Assembly: GCA_030407005.1 (NCBI GenBank)
Contig: JAUDYN010000007.1
Location: 2,852,001-2,916,000 of the forward strand
Origin: Desarmillaria ectypa
Taxonomy: Eukaryota; Basidiomycota; Agaricomycetes; Agaricales; Physalacriaceae
DNA: 64,000 nt
Direction: 5' to 3'
Shown: positions 23,090 through 36,150 of the stretch, in pieces
Layout of the letters: every line of letters begins with the position of its first letter
Position numbering within the stretch: position 1 is the first letter of the stretch
Made by a program: the position numbers and the translations under genes
The notes under the pieces: generated by a model
What the model was told of the DNA's origin: nothing
Database searches by the model: none
Seen by the model: only the letters and a program-made list of their open reading frames with translations

Positions 23090-23368
23090 ACATCACTTGT
23101 CGTCTAGGATATCGAGCGTTATCGTTGTATTCTACATGATTTTTGAGCTATCTCTTGTATCAAATATATATTACAGACCTGTATATCTAGCTACTCACTC
23201 TACGTATCGGTAGATACCCCCTTCAATACATTCTAAGGTGCTGAAAGCTTCTCAGCCAATGAAGACATGATCTGTTATTACTTTGATAAAAGTTCTTGCC
23301 TGTGATGGACCAAATGTATTCAGTTTATTATGCAGAGTATCACGATGTCGCTGTACAATCTAAGACCA
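23090..23368. terminator. Convergent 3' region
   Basis: A 279 bp AT-rich gap between the stop codons of two convergent genes; it should carry both polyadenylation regions. atatatattacag at about 23164 is a plausible AU-rich efficiency element. Confidence 0.3.
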
Positions 23369-24850
23369 TTAAACACCCCAATCCTTCAGACTGCGCTTAA
23401 CGTCCGCAGGTCGAATAGCCTGACGAACAGGCTGCTTCACCATTTGAGCAGTGCTATTAAGCCCGAAAAAGTCGTATCTTGTTCCGTCACCCTAAGCACA
23501 GTTGAGTCAGATTCATGAGCAGACACGAATATCACGTACGATCATATTGCTGGGGAACCCAGGATCGAATGGACGTGCACTTTCCAAGAATGCGATATTT
23601 TCTTCTGTGAGGGTGATATCCAATGCCTCAATATTGGCTTTCAAGTGCTCGACCTTCCTTCCACCGATGATGGGGAAGACATACGGCGTCTTTTGCATCA
23701 CGTAGGCGATGGCCACTAAAAAAGACTTAGAGAGCGGTAACGACACCACCAACGCGAAACACAAACCAGCAGTGATGCTCTTGGCGCCAACTTCATAAGC
23801 AACCTTTTCTAGCGCCTTGCACATTGCCTTTTCTTCTTCGCTACGCTCCCAGCTCTGGGTCATCATATTCGCTCAGCCCTTCTCGCCTGTCTTGCGCCGG
23901 CGTTCCTCTTCTTCGTCAGTTCGAAGACGTCCGCCGCACAGGACATCCCACGGTGCGAGTGCGAGGCCTACCTATCATTTAAGGTATGAAGATGAACTAG
24001 AAAGGACGCATACATACCTAAAGAGCGAGCCATCGGGATAATATCACGCTCGAAGGACCGGTCCATGACATTCCAGTGACCTTGGTAGATCACAAACGGC
24101 GTCTTTCCATGATCCCGAGCGTACTGGTTGGCCTGAGCGACCACCCATGCAGGCGTGTCGGAGATTCCCTTTGAAACGATATAAGCACCAGGGTATATGC
24201 GTGCTCAAAGCCACGTACTAGGTAGAGAACCTTGCCCTGTAAAACAAGATTATGCAAGCTATCCATCACCTCTTCAATCGACGTATCCCAATCCCACCAG
24301 TGGAGATAGAGAATGTCGATGTACCATGTTCGCAGCTGGTTCAAGCTCGTAGTGACGCTATTCTGAAGAGATTTGGCGTTATTCCCCACGAAATTGACTT
24401 TTTGCTTGATGTGATCATTGCCTCGGTGGTAATTCATTGTGTACTGGCGGAAATATCAGCAAAAAAAAAAAAAATGACGCGTCAAAGGTGAACAGACCTT
24501 TGTAGTAATGATGAGCTGTTCACGAATACCGCGCTGCTCAGCCCATTCTCCTATGAACCTTTCAGAGTCACCGTCTTGGCTACCGGAAGATTAGCATACA
24601 ACGAAACGAAACATTGAAGAGAAACCTACTAGTTATTGGCAGAGTCGATGAAGTTCCCGCCCATATCGAAATACGCGTCCAACAACTTGAAACTAGATTC
24701 CTTGCTCATCGTGCCGAATGTTGCACCCCACTTCTCGCCAATGCTCATTCCTCCGAGCTGGATGGGAGATACGCGCACACCCGCTCGAGGAGAAAGAACG
24801 CGGTAGATACCGAGGCCAGTGGGAGGTGGTGGTGCAGGTGGGAATGACAT
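23369..24850 (-). pseudogene. Aryl-alcohol dehydrogenase-type aldo-keto reductase with one premature stop
   Basis: Family role: NADPH-dependent reduction of aryl aldehydes (AKR9, AAD / norsolorinic acid reductase type), cytosolic. The spliced reading has the expected features: [35 protein letters not shown] with catalytic Asp and Tyr; ITTKYT with Lys; [35 protein letters not shown]; and AYVMQKTPYVFPIIGGRK for NADP binding. It ends VKRSLKDWGV at 23369. In the penultimate part, after RRRKTGEKG, an in-frame TGA occurs at 23873-23875, and the same frame continues into a good family sequence (SEEEKAMCKALEKVAYEVGAK). No GT-AG intron removes the stop. CGA to TGA is the simplest change. Either a recent pseudogene, a readthrough gene or a sequence error. 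Confidence 0.75.
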
Positions 24851-26140
24851 GGTAGAAAACGTTCAGATGGTGGTTGAGTGAGATGAATGGACATTGTCTA
24901 GAAAGTGCCCCTACTTATAATCTGGACGATGACGAAAGCTCTGACGATCTGACTTTAACATCCGCGGATCCGTTGGGAGCATGTCGCAGATACGGCATCA
25001 ACGCGTAGGCCTGGCAGTGACGCGTGGTGGCTTATTGTCGTGCTACACACCGCTGTATATCTCTTGCTTCATCGCCTGAATATCGCACAATGCCTGTCTG
25101 TCTGTGGCCATCAATCCAATATCGCACACCTTTGATGCACGTCGTACTTGCGACTGAATACGAATATTGGTGAGCAGATTCACATCCCTAACAGTAATCA
25201 GCTAATAAGGTTGCCCCTATGTCCCAGCATTGTGCCTGCAATAAATGACATTAGTATATTTTGTAACTTCAAAACGAGAGCACAATTACATGAAATTAGG
25301 AGTCATATCCAGGACACGAAAAAATGCCATCCATTGTTTGAAATATGAGATTTTGGTGAATCTGCTTGCGCTCTGCTGCATTTGAGATTTTTGGAGGTCG
25401 CATAACAACGTCAATAACCATGAGCACTATTAAAGCTCCCGGGGTAATTTACAGGTACCGATTATCCCTTCTGCCAACGAGGCTTGAAGCATGGAGTTCG
25501 AGGATTACTAATCCGCATGGCGTGCCCTCTCGGCAGTCACTGACACGGCCGTATTGGCTTAACATGGACCATCCGCATTAGGTTTCGTAACGTCAAATAT
25601 GAGTCATGTGCATGAGGAGTCTAGAAAGGCAATCGTTCGCGTTCGAGAGTAGTGAAGTTAATTGAAGAGTTTGTGAAAAGTCAGCCGAATCAAAGCTCGA
25701 TCACGTGGGGAATGTTTCTTTACGAGCTTCAGACCACCAACTTCAGCTTCGGACCGATTCAAGACTGAGAGTCAGATTCAGACAATGTGCCCCTTCGTTT
25801 GTTCCTTTAACCCACCAGCCAGTAAATTTATGTTGGGATTTGCAACTTCAAGCATGTGCCGGAAGATTCCCGAACCTTCGGTACCATCAATTTGGCACGA
25901 TACTAGGATATAATTAGGTACGTTAGTAGAACATTCTAGATACATTCTGTAGTATTTAAGGAGCTCGTCTTGAGCTCTAGTAGCTAACAATTTAGTATTC
26001 TCTACTCAGCAAGCCTCCCACTGCAATAGTTACAACAATTTACACGCCCAAATTTACGCAAACCCTCTCAAAGAGTCGCGATGTACCCGGACACTGCTGT
26101 TACCCAGAACGGTGATTCCTCCATGATCATGGGGTAGCAT
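24851..26140. other. Intergenic region containing a dispersed repeat
   Basis: About 1.3 kb with no gene. It contains the promoter of the aldo-keto reductase gene, dispersed repeat copy A (25374-25571) and the AT-rich 5' flank of FunK1 copy 1. Confidence 0.5.
25374..25571 (+). repeat. Dispersed repeat, copy A
   Basis: This ~198 bp segment reappears in inverted orientation at 55056-55275, running from ctgctgcatttgag to cttaacatggacca with scattered differences. There is no coding frame and no terminal repeat that I can see. It may be a short non-autonomous element or a remnant of a larger duplicated block, because both copies lie upstream of FunK1 sequence. Confidence 0.85.
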
Positions 26141-28560
26141 ATGGCAGACATACTCAAACAACTTAAAACAGTCCCCGAAGTTTCCTTGGAGTACTTTAAA
26201 AGATTTGTACTTCCTCATGCCGCCTATAGAGACCACGTAGACAAGATTGTAGATATTCTGGAGGCTGATGGGGCACTAAGACTTTTGACTGTAGGTCTGG
26301 GCTGCGGTGGGCCGACTTTCCTATTAACTCAAAGTGCAGTGGAAATGCAGAACAGGAGACTTTCAAATGTATGGCGACCATTGCTGCAGCCGTCGTCAAA
26401 GCTGCTCAAGGTTCTTCCTGGAGATCGGAAGCCTACCACCGTAATGGAATGTAGAGCTCATTATCCGACTGATTCAGAATGGCGCGACGGATCACTCGTA
26501 TCCAATGGACACTACAGACTTGTGAAATGCAGACGTCCGACATATTTTCAAGACGCGAGATCTACAACAGCTATAGACACACCGGTGTCCGCTGATCTAC
26601 TTGACGCGGTCAGTGGTCGAACTATGCTCATTACGTTTCCAACTTGATGACAGGATAGCTTGACTTGTAGTATGACAGCGCTGGAAGAATACACGCGTAA
26701 CGATCGTATTAGTGACGAGAACAACGTAAGTCTACTACTTTGTTCTCTGTATCCTGGTTCTTCTCACGAGCTATCATCCTTGTCTCCGAGAAGTTCGATT
26801 TCATCAAGGTAATACTCAATATTTAACTGTAAATGTACCAGCTAATAATGTACAGGACTACACTCATCTTATCCAATATATACTTTCCCTGTCATTCGTA
26901 ACCGAAGAAGAACTTGGCTATGATCTATCTGTGACTCGCGTCGCCTGTGCACTCAACGAGGAGGATCCTTCAGTAAGCACCATTCAATATGACTGTCGCA
27001 TCGGCGAGAACACGTATCGAACTGTTAAATGTCTCAGCTCCTTCCGCGCAGGTCGGCTGGCGTCTCGTGCGACCATGGTCTGGAAGGTTTACCAGCTCAA
27101 CGATCCCCAACACCGAGAACAAAGACGTCTGTATACGTTCTGACGCCAAGACTGAACTAGAAATTCAGAAAGACATATTTCGTAGCATCGAAGAGAACAA
27201 GCCAGACATCGACGAGTATTATTAAAAGTAATTCATGGAGATTCTGGACTGTGGGGTGGTACAGACTTCCGAGAACGACGATGACGACATGACGGTGACG
27301 GTGTTCGTGCGCGCATCTGTAGAGATTTCGGACAGATTATATTTTCACGCAAGTGAAGCGGCGTGGGGCAATTGGATCATATACAGGACAACCACTTCTA
27401 CGCTTGCGGGAGGGAACATAGGTAATGCCAAAGAACCCACTATCAAACAACTTCGTCGTCACAAGGGCAGAAAGCATGTCAGAATAGTATTCACGGATGT
27501 CGGCGTGCCTCTTCACGATGTTCAGCGCCATGACGCTTCCCTATTCGCGGGCATCAGCGACGCATTGAAAGGTAACAGAGTCCGCTCTTCAACTCCTTCG
27601 TCGTTACTAAACTCGTTCTTTGTAAGTCTTTATTATCTCTTCATAGGTCATTACGTTCACCGTGATACCTCTGCCAGTAATACTCTCCCCGTCGATGGAA
27701 TAGCGAAGATATCTGACCTTGAATACGCGAAAATGTTCTTACCTTGTGCTCCAAAATACGACCTGAAAATGGTACGTGTGCATTTCTTTAGCTTTCTGCC
27801 TGAAACTCAGCCCGCTGAATATGGAACTCCTACCTACATGGCTGTGGATGTTCAAGCATTAAGGCACCCCTTCAACATCCTGTTGGATGAGCCAGGCGAC
27901 ATACCGTTTCTGGACAACTACCTGCATTATGTCGAATCTCTGTCATGGGTTGATTTCTACGCACTGTTCTCAGCTATCCCAGCAGCCTACACCGATACGC
28001 AACTTGCTAAATGCCACCAGCAATACGACTCTTTGGACCGGTCCTTTCCACGCCACCTTGAAGGTGGCCGTTATCGAACTGCACTTCTTGTCACCTATTA
28101 TTACCGTGATGCGGGGGAATGCCTTCCCCTCGAATACCAACCTGCTGTTCGCGCATGTAATGGCACACAGAACGTTATACGTTATCTTTACGGTCAGGTC
28201 GAACGGCTGCCAGACTTTCCTCAGCACGAGCATTTCAACACGGTACACAGTCCGAAAGATCCCCGGGCAGATTTGTCCAAGGCCTTTCAAGCTGCTGCGG
28301 AGGCGGCGTACAGCTGCGAGATCCAACTATTGCCTCCTAGAGCGATGTCATTTATATGCCGTTTCATCAAGAGAGGAAGGCTGGTGGAGAAACTTTTGTC
28401 GATGAAGGATCAGGTCATGAAGACGATGCTGAACCGCCTCGTAAAAGGCCAAGGAAGCGAAAGGCACCAGTCAGGGTCGGACCACTACAGCAGGATCGTT
28501 TTTTTTTTGGGGGGGGGGGTGGGGGCACGGCTCCAGGGAGAACACGCCTTTGGGACATGT
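26141..28560 (+). pseudogene. FunK1 fungal protein kinase pseudogene, copy 1
   Basis: FunK1 kinases are an Agaricomycete-expanded family. Visible in order: N-terminal PEVSLEYFKRFVLPH; KPTTVMECRAHY; EELGYDLSVTRVA; ATMVWKVYQLNDPQ; KDVCIRSDAKTELEIQ; catalytic loop GHYVHRDTSASN with the HRD triad; DLEYAKMF in place of DFG; EYGTPTYMAVDVQA; and a C-terminal lobe, FLDNYLHYVESLSWVDFY. Lesions: the exon encoding MREDPTRRFMFGTTIEHTQ, still present in copy 2, is missing (a 110 bp loss at 26753/26754); the frame shifts between NDPQ and KDVCIRSD; and stops follow DIDEYY near 27222. The 3' end runs into a T/G homopolymer tract. RPL23 converges 3' of it. Confidence 0.8.
28501..28526 (+). repeat. T-run followed by G-run
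   Basis: A run of T's directly followed by a run of G's (interrupted once by T) at the 3' end of FunK1 copy 1, exactly where homology to copy 2 ends. Length is probably unstable and sensitive to sequencing error. Confidence 0.7.
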
Positions 28561-28852
28561 TTGTCGTCCATGCTTTTAACATTAATAAATAAAGCCAGAG
28601 ACCTTGAGACTGTTTACTCAATGTTACGACTGCACGTCCACTGTGAAGCGCACCCAAGGGCTATTTTTATTGGGGAGCCAATGTCCATACGAATGGTCAT
28701 TTCTTGCAGCCAAAATTCGCCCTTGGCTTGTCACCTTCTTGGCATACCTCTTTCTCCCATCGGAAATTGGTGTCATGCAACTATGGGTTTTGCGGCATCA
28801 TATAGGCGTATCATAGCTATAACAGGAGGGGACTACGACCGACATGCTCCAA

Positions 28853-29483
<631 letters not shown>

Positions 29484-30083
29484 TTTTGAGGATAGTGTTA
29501 GTGGGCTGTCGTGAAATCAGGGAACTTTGGTGAGCTTCCAAACACGGACAAAGTTTGTTGCCGAGCGCGGCAGAGGTAGGTATGTACAGTTTCACGGAGG
29601 TTACCGATTCTTGCAGCCGGCTCAGTCCCGGCATCGATTAGTGCTCTAAATTCCCATCGTGCATGCCTTTTCTCGTAGCATACTTCCCTTATAATATATC
29701 TATCGTTGTTATGGTCTTGACTATAAATATGATGCGAGCAGCAAGATTTTTCACCCTCTGAAGAGTCGTTTTACCCTCGCACCAACTGCTCTGAGTTCGA
29801 CATAGCGTAGATTAGCTTTCCCCTTCTTTCTTACAACTTCTTGTCTCCTCTATATCGTGGAACATTAGCCTGCACTGCCTCGCAGTCAGCTTGGGTTGTC
29901 CAATTTGAGCACTCGATTGATAACGCGGCTCTCACAATTTAAATACCCTCATTGTTCCCAGCCTACTCAGTCTTGTTCTCTGCCGAATCTATTGCGTTGA
30001 TTCCTCAGTAAAGTTCATAGATATTAAGACAATGAATAAGAATACGGGCACAAAGGTTGGCATCGGTTACGATATATAGATAT
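29484..30083. other. Intergenic, RPL23 promoter side
   Basis: A 600 bp gap with no gene. It holds the RPL23 promoter (pyrimidine-rich around 29811-29850 on the plus strand) and the 3' end of transcription factor A. No specific ribosomal-protein-gene box identified with confidence. Confidence 0.4.
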
Positions 30084-32874
30084 TTAAATGCTTGCCTGGC
30101 TGGCAATGAATGAGTCAATGTTGAGCGGATAGGTCTCCAAGTTCTGCCATCCATAATCTGCATCCGGCATCAAGGACAATTCCCCTGCATATCATATGTC
30201 AGAAAAAGACCGTACCATGGATGCATAGACTGACCGATCACATCGTCTGCTGTTCCCGAGGTATTCATCCCTCCAAAGCCGGCGCCAAATATATAATCGT
30301 CCAGCGCACACAAGTGAGGTTCATGCATTTGTAGACTCTCCATCACCTCAGCAGCATCCATTGGAAACGCCCATTCCGCTCCATTCGAGCTTATTAGCGT
30401 GTTGAATGGTACACCTCCATACTCGCCTTCGTCTCCATTCTCTTCTCTTGGTCGTTTCCTCGTCTCGCTTGTCCCTATATCGGTGCACATCGCCGGAACG
30501 TTAAATTCAGAAAGTTCACGAATAATGTCACTGTTCACAACGTGTTAGCATCAGATTCAAAACATCTCATGAAACTTAACTGATGTCGACCAGCCATCTG
30601 ATACCGGGCCTCGTACGTGCTCAGCACCGCCATGCATTTGTGGACATCTTCCATATCACGCACCGGGTTGGTGGATAAGCCAAGGCGTTTACCACTCCAC
30701 ACATGAAGGAGCAGCACAACAGCGGATTGATACGTCGTAGTCTAATTCGCGGTTGTAAATAACGGCAATCATTAGTGGATAGGACAGCGAGAAGCGTACC
30801 AAAATGTTTGGCAGTCCTGTTATGCCTCCCTTCTTGCAAAATACTTCTACCATATGACAACAAGACCGTGCTGCATTGGTGCAGATGGCAAGGGAAGGAA
30901 AGTTTCCGTTTGATTTCCCTTTCCCGGGTCCGCGTATTCGTGGCATAAACGGGCGATGCACAAGCATTTGAATCCAGTAATATGATGCATATAACGGGGC
31001 GGCCTGACAAAGAAATATGTCGCTCATATTCTGGGGGTCCCATCTCACTAACAAAGGTCGTTAGACAAGCCCAAATCAATATGTTCGACTAACGTACGAT
31101 GATCGGGAAGTTGATCAATCCAGCTATTCAGTGCAGAATCGAGCGTGATGACCATGTTTTGCTCCCATTCCGCAGTTGGAAGCGCTTCCCACTGTTTTGG
31201 GCGTTTGACAGAGTACTGTTCACTTTGTGAGATTGAGAAGACACGACGCAGAGAGGTAAATAGAACATACAATAGTCATTTGGGCGGTATTCAAGATATC
31301 AAGCAATTTTAAGTGCATGACCCAAGCTGTTGGTATCGCTGGTTTGTTTCTCGGCTGAGTCCACGGGTTTTCAGGATCAGCGAATTCCTCTCCAGGCCAG
31401 TATTCGTCATCAACTTCCAGCGGATAATCCACATCAAACCTACACACGTAACTTTGTAAGCGGAAGGTATGTATATACACACGTACGACACGCACTGCTC
31501 AGAATGCGTCGCCCTAGGCCTCCCGCACATGGCACTAACGAAAGCGTCAATCATTACCAACGCCCAAAAAGCTCGCTTCCATAGCTCATCCTGCACCCCC
31601 CACTCCTTGACGACTCGTTTCCGATGCGCTCCGACATCCTGAGCCATACGGATGCCAACACCCGTCAAGAGCCAGATAGGCTCCGGTGTGGACGAACCAT
31701 ACAAGAAGAAAATCATGAGTGGTAGAAGTTGAAGATCCCAGATTGTTGGCGGCGAGGAATAGGCATTCGCAGGGTTGATCCGGAGCTGCAGGTACCATTT
31801 CCAGCCAGCGCTGTGCCCCTCTCCTACCCGTGGATCATTCGAAGAACGAGATGCAAGGGCACATACACCTAAAAGGAGTTTACCGAAAGTGGAGGAAGTA
31901 AGGTGTAACCCTGAAGAAACGGAACGCTTGAAAGAGGGACCGTGTATAATACATAGGCAGCGGTTAGTGGTAGATAGGAAGAGGTCGACGAGATCATCAA
32001 TGAGGTCCGGTGGAGGGAACACCAAGGGAGGCGAGGAACTGGTAGTCGGATGTTGCCACGGATGGACCTTCCAGAACGCTGGTCGCCGGTTATCAAGAAA
32101 CGTCGAAGTGGAAGAGGTTGCACTTTTCAAGTCAATGGCTGTTTTCGCGAGCATTATTCCGCTTGATTTACCGTAATGACGCGTGCGGCTTTGACTGACG
32201 GTGAGTCGACTCAACGGTTCGGTGAGATAAATGCAGTTATCTTCCACATCATCATCATCTTCGTCAAAATCAGATTTGGACTCGGTGTCTTTGGGTGACG
32301 TTGATTTGGATGGACTGCGTGAGTAACCTTGTCGTGTCGCAGCAAGTTCTGCCTCAAGCTGGCGTACATAACGCGCCAAATCAACTAGGATGGTGCGCAC
32401 GAGGGTAGGATCATTGGGAATGACATAATTTGTGGATGTGGAAAGGATAGCATTGATATGAACTTGAAGATCGTCTCTCGGGGATATATTAATGTCATTT
32501 AATTTGGTCCTTTGTCTTCTGGTCTGTAGATAAGAGCGGTATGAGTTGCGGTTGTATCAGCAATAGGCAAATACACACCTTCTTGGTCGTTGCAGCTACA
32601 TGCGTGCACTCAGAATTGAATGCTATACAATTCGAGCATTTCCCGCCGGGCATATTTGCACTATCGCCTAATAATTTGTTGGAATAGCGTCTTCGGAATT
32701 GGCGGCATAGGTACACTTACATCGTACTAAAAAGTCAAGCTTTAGTACATAATCGAAGATAATGAACGATGCAGACTACTCGCTTTTTCGTTGCCTGCAA
32801 ATGTCGCACGAGCCCTGTAAACGCCTTTTCTTTGAGCCAGGCACTGGCTGCTCAGTACTCTCGTCCCTTGTCAT
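30084..32874 (-). CDS. Zn2Cys6 transcription factor A (fungal-specific TF domain)
   Basis: Predicted nuclear DNA-binding regulator. Start at 32874 (MTRDESTEQ). The zinc cluster is spread over three exons: RRLQGSCDICRQRK, then IRC, then DSANMPGGKCSNCIAFNSEC, giving CX2CX6C...CX2CX6C. The first intron (32727-32783) has a GC donor, where the two paralogues have GT. The middle holds the fungal_trans domain: LVDLFLSTTNRCLCIIHGPSF; LLLGVCALASRSSNDPRVG; GIRMAQDVGAHRKR; LWKRAFWALVMIDAFVSAMC; GRPRATHSE. The C-terminal half includes RWDPQN and ANAARSCCHMVEVF. It ends NIDSFIASQASI at 30084, less conserved than B and C. It lies 185 bp downstream of B, on the same strand. Targets unknown. Confidence 0.85.
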
Positions 32875-33059
32875 GGTAGACGAGTTCAGGGGTATGGTGT
32901 TACGGCACTGCCACAGCTTGCCGGTACCGACGCACACACGAATTGCTTCGGCAGAGCTGCCGAGATTTGTATGTAATACATTTCTAGTCTAGGAACCAAC
33001 GATATGACGGAGTAGGATATTGATGAAAACCAAGAAAATGATTGACCGAGTCGGCTCTG

Positions 33060-35756
33060 CTACCTCATTCCTAAAAACTCATCCATGTTAGCTATGTACA
33101 TTCCGAAGTCTTGCCAGCCGGCACCGTCGTCCCTAAGAGTGAAGCCTTGGGGGTCTATAAATACGCGATTAATCTGACGGTACTCAGCAGTAAAAAAAAA
33201 AGAAGCCACTTACCCGAAGGTACCCCGATTCCCTCTCCGACTCCCATCGTCGACATATAATCATCCGAGAATGACGGCACTTCTCCAAAGATCTCGCCAT
33301 TCTCTTGTAAATAAGATTGCCAGTCGCCCATCAGCTCAGTAGTATGGAGCGGCGGCATCCATTCATTGGTATTCACTTCAGAAGAAAAATTAAAGGATTC
33401 CTCTTCCCTGTCATCACGAGAACGCTTGTTGCTCTGTTCATGTTGATTGTCTGGACCATTGGGGTTGCCATTCTCAAACAACTCCCGTATAATGTCACTT
33501 TAACCGTAAATCAGTGACCTAACATCTGTGAATGAAGGGGGGAGACTTGCCGATACCGTCCTGCGACAAGATACCGAGACTCATATCTGCCTAACATATC
33601 CATGCACTTCTTGATATCTTTCCCTTCTCTTTCAGGATTCGCTGAGAGTCCCAAGTGTTTCCCACCCCAAAAATTCAACAGCAGAACCAGAGCGGAATGG
33701 AAGGCAGACACCAAAATATTAGGCAGGACCATCCCTCCTCTTTTCGAATGTACATCTAGAACATGACTGCACGACCTTGCCGCATTAGCACATATTGCAA
33801 GTGCGGGGAAATTGCTTTTCAACTTTCCAGAGCTCTTTTTCACACTAGGACGCGGAAGAAACGGTCGATGAACCTGTAGCTGCACCCAATAAAACGTGGA
33901 GTACAGGATCACAGATCGATTAAATTGTTGTTGGTCCGGTTTGTGGGGGTCCCAGCGTACTATATTCCTTTCAGTAACATTAAGGATTATATGTAGCAGA
34001 ATACGCACGATAATCAGGTATAGAGTCTATCCATTTATTCAGTGCAGAATCTAATTCAACGGCGACGTTCTCGTGCCATTCAGATGTCGATATGGCGTCC
34101 CAATATTCAGATCGTTTAATTGAATACTATACTCTGTATAAGCGGTGGTAACTTGAGAGGTGAAACAGACGAACAATTGTTACTTGAGCAAAACTGAGGA
34201 TATCCAGCAGTTTGATGTTTAATATCCATGACACGACATCAGCGGGTTTGTGCGAAGGTTGAGTCCACGGATTCTCTGGATCAGCAAGTGGCTCTCCCGG
34301 CCAAAATTCTTCATCTACTTCTAAAGGATAGTCTAAATCAAAGCTAAGGCAAGATGAGCTGACGGTATCACGAAAAGCATCGATGTTAGACACTGACTTT
34401 TCTGAAGTTGTTGCTCGTGGCCTTCCGTCGAAAGCGCTGACGAACATATCTGTAATCACCAGCACCCAAAATACCCTCTTCCATAGCTCATCCTCGACCG
34501 TCCATTCCTTGAGGGTTGTATGGCGTTTTCGGTGAGCTCCAAGATCTTGGGCTATTCGAATCCCCAAACCAATGAGTACAAAACAAGGCTGAGGTGAGGT
34601 CGTCCCATACAAAAACAGGACCATCAGTGGCAAAAGTTGAAGTTCCCAAAGCGTCGTCGAATTTGAGAATTTCGATAGATATATAGGTTGTAGTTGAAGA
34701 TACCACTCCCATCCAGCTTGATCAAGAGGTCCGACACGAGGATCATCCGAGTGGCGGGACCCATATGCACAAACTCCCAGGACAAGGTTTCCGAAATCAC
34801 GCGACGTGAGATGCGTTCCAGCGGCTATCTCACGGCGGAATGTAGGACCGTGGAGAAGGCAGAGGTGCACGTTTGTGGTGCTAAGGAAAGTGGAGACCAA
34901 ATGATCGAGGAAATCCGGAGGAGGAAACCTAAGAGGGGGGAGAACCTCAGGCGTCGGACGCTGCCATGGATGGATTGTCCAGAACTGGGGTCGGCGAAGA
35001 GTTGAAGTTGTAGGCGCAGCCTTATCATATGCAAGCTTCATCTCGATGGTACTCTTTATGAGCATCATGCCACTAGATTTTCCAAAATGTCGAATCCCCT
35101 TTTGAGCGATAGTAAAATGACGGAGGGTATCAGTCAATTCATAGCTTTCAGGTTCTTCGTCAGAGGAAGCAGGGTCAGTGCTGCCACCGGAAGAAGGGGA
35201 CACAGAAGGCAGTGATGTATTATTCTTGGCCGCAGCAAGCTCGGCCTCAAGCTGCCGTGCATAGCGCGCAAGGTCCACTAGAATTGAGGTGTGAGTATTG
35301 GGGACGTTGTAGGGGGCACTTGATGAGAGAATAGCATTGATATGGGCTTGTAGATCTGTCTTTAGAGCTGGAATAGGTGGAGGTTGATAATGCATACGTA
35401 TCCGACCCTGTGCAACAGCTATTTAGATGAGAAAAAAAGAGTAGATGAACCAGATCAATGCCGACCTTTTTAGCCATGGCAGCAAGATGCGTACATTCCG
35501 AACCAAATGCTATGCAGTTCGAGCATTTGTTTCCTGGCATGTTTGCACTGTCGCCTGGTATATAAGGAATAAACTTGAGTTTGGCCTAGTAAATAACGTC
35601 CATTCACGCACATCGAACTGCTCCTAATTAGCGCGCTGATGTCGCCAGGCAAGCGAGCATACACTCACTCTTTTTATTCTTGCATATGTCACAGGCACCT
35701 TGCAAGCGGCGTTGCTTAGAGGGGATTGTACGCGTCGATTCACCAGATTCAGACAT
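33060..35756 (-). CDS. Zn2Cys6 transcription factor B (fungal-specific TF domain)
   Basis: Paralogue of A and C, predicted nuclear. Start at 35756 (MSESGESTR). Exons assemble KQRRLQGACDICKNKK, IRC and DSANMPGNKCSNCIAFGSEC into the zinc cluster, followed by QAHINAILSSSAPYNVPNTH and a heptad-like ILVDLARYARQLEAELAA that may dimerise. The fungal_trans domain includes HLCLLHGPTFRREIAAGTH, RHSDDPRVGPLDQAGWEWYL, LGIRIAQDLGAHRKRH, WKRVFWVLVITDMFVSAFDG and RPRATTSE, then FDLDYPLEVDEEFWPGEPLA. The acidic C-terminus ends YIANMDEFLGMR (33060), shared with C and possibly an activation motif. It is closest to C, from which it diverges across 394 bp. Confidence 0.88.
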
Positions 35757-36150
35757 GTTGTGGTAGTGAAATAGTCGACGGCACAGCTATATATATGGTC
35801 CTGGAAATTGATTATGCCAAGACAACGGCTACACAGCATCAACCCTCCGCATGAATTTCGTGTTAAGGAAGCGTGCGCTCTTCTGTAACACAACTTCAAG
35901 TACAATGAACGTCGGAAGCCAAGATTCAAAACGATTGCCTATCTCGGCCCGGTCCTTCCCCTTCAACTTTTTCAGTGCTTTTCCTCCGCCTAATCTATAT
36001 GCAGGATGATTCACTTGGAAGCTTAATACATGCTTTGCGTGTAACTCTGATGCTTCAAATAATATCAAGCTAAGTCTAGGGTGGACCCAGCTGATCATGG
36101 TTTTTGTTGTCGTGGCAGTGTCAGTCAAAGCTACTTTCACCTGAACTGCC
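35757..36150. promoter_or_regulatory. Shared divergent promoter of transcription factors B and C
   Basis: 394 bp between the divergent ATGs of two paralogous regulators. Several CGG/CCG triplets occur (for example near 35950-35960), the half-site type bound by Zn2Cys6 proteins, but none forms a convincing spaced pair. A minus-strand open stretch at 35829-36230 overlaps this promoter and the start of C and is probably chance. Confidence 0.5.
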
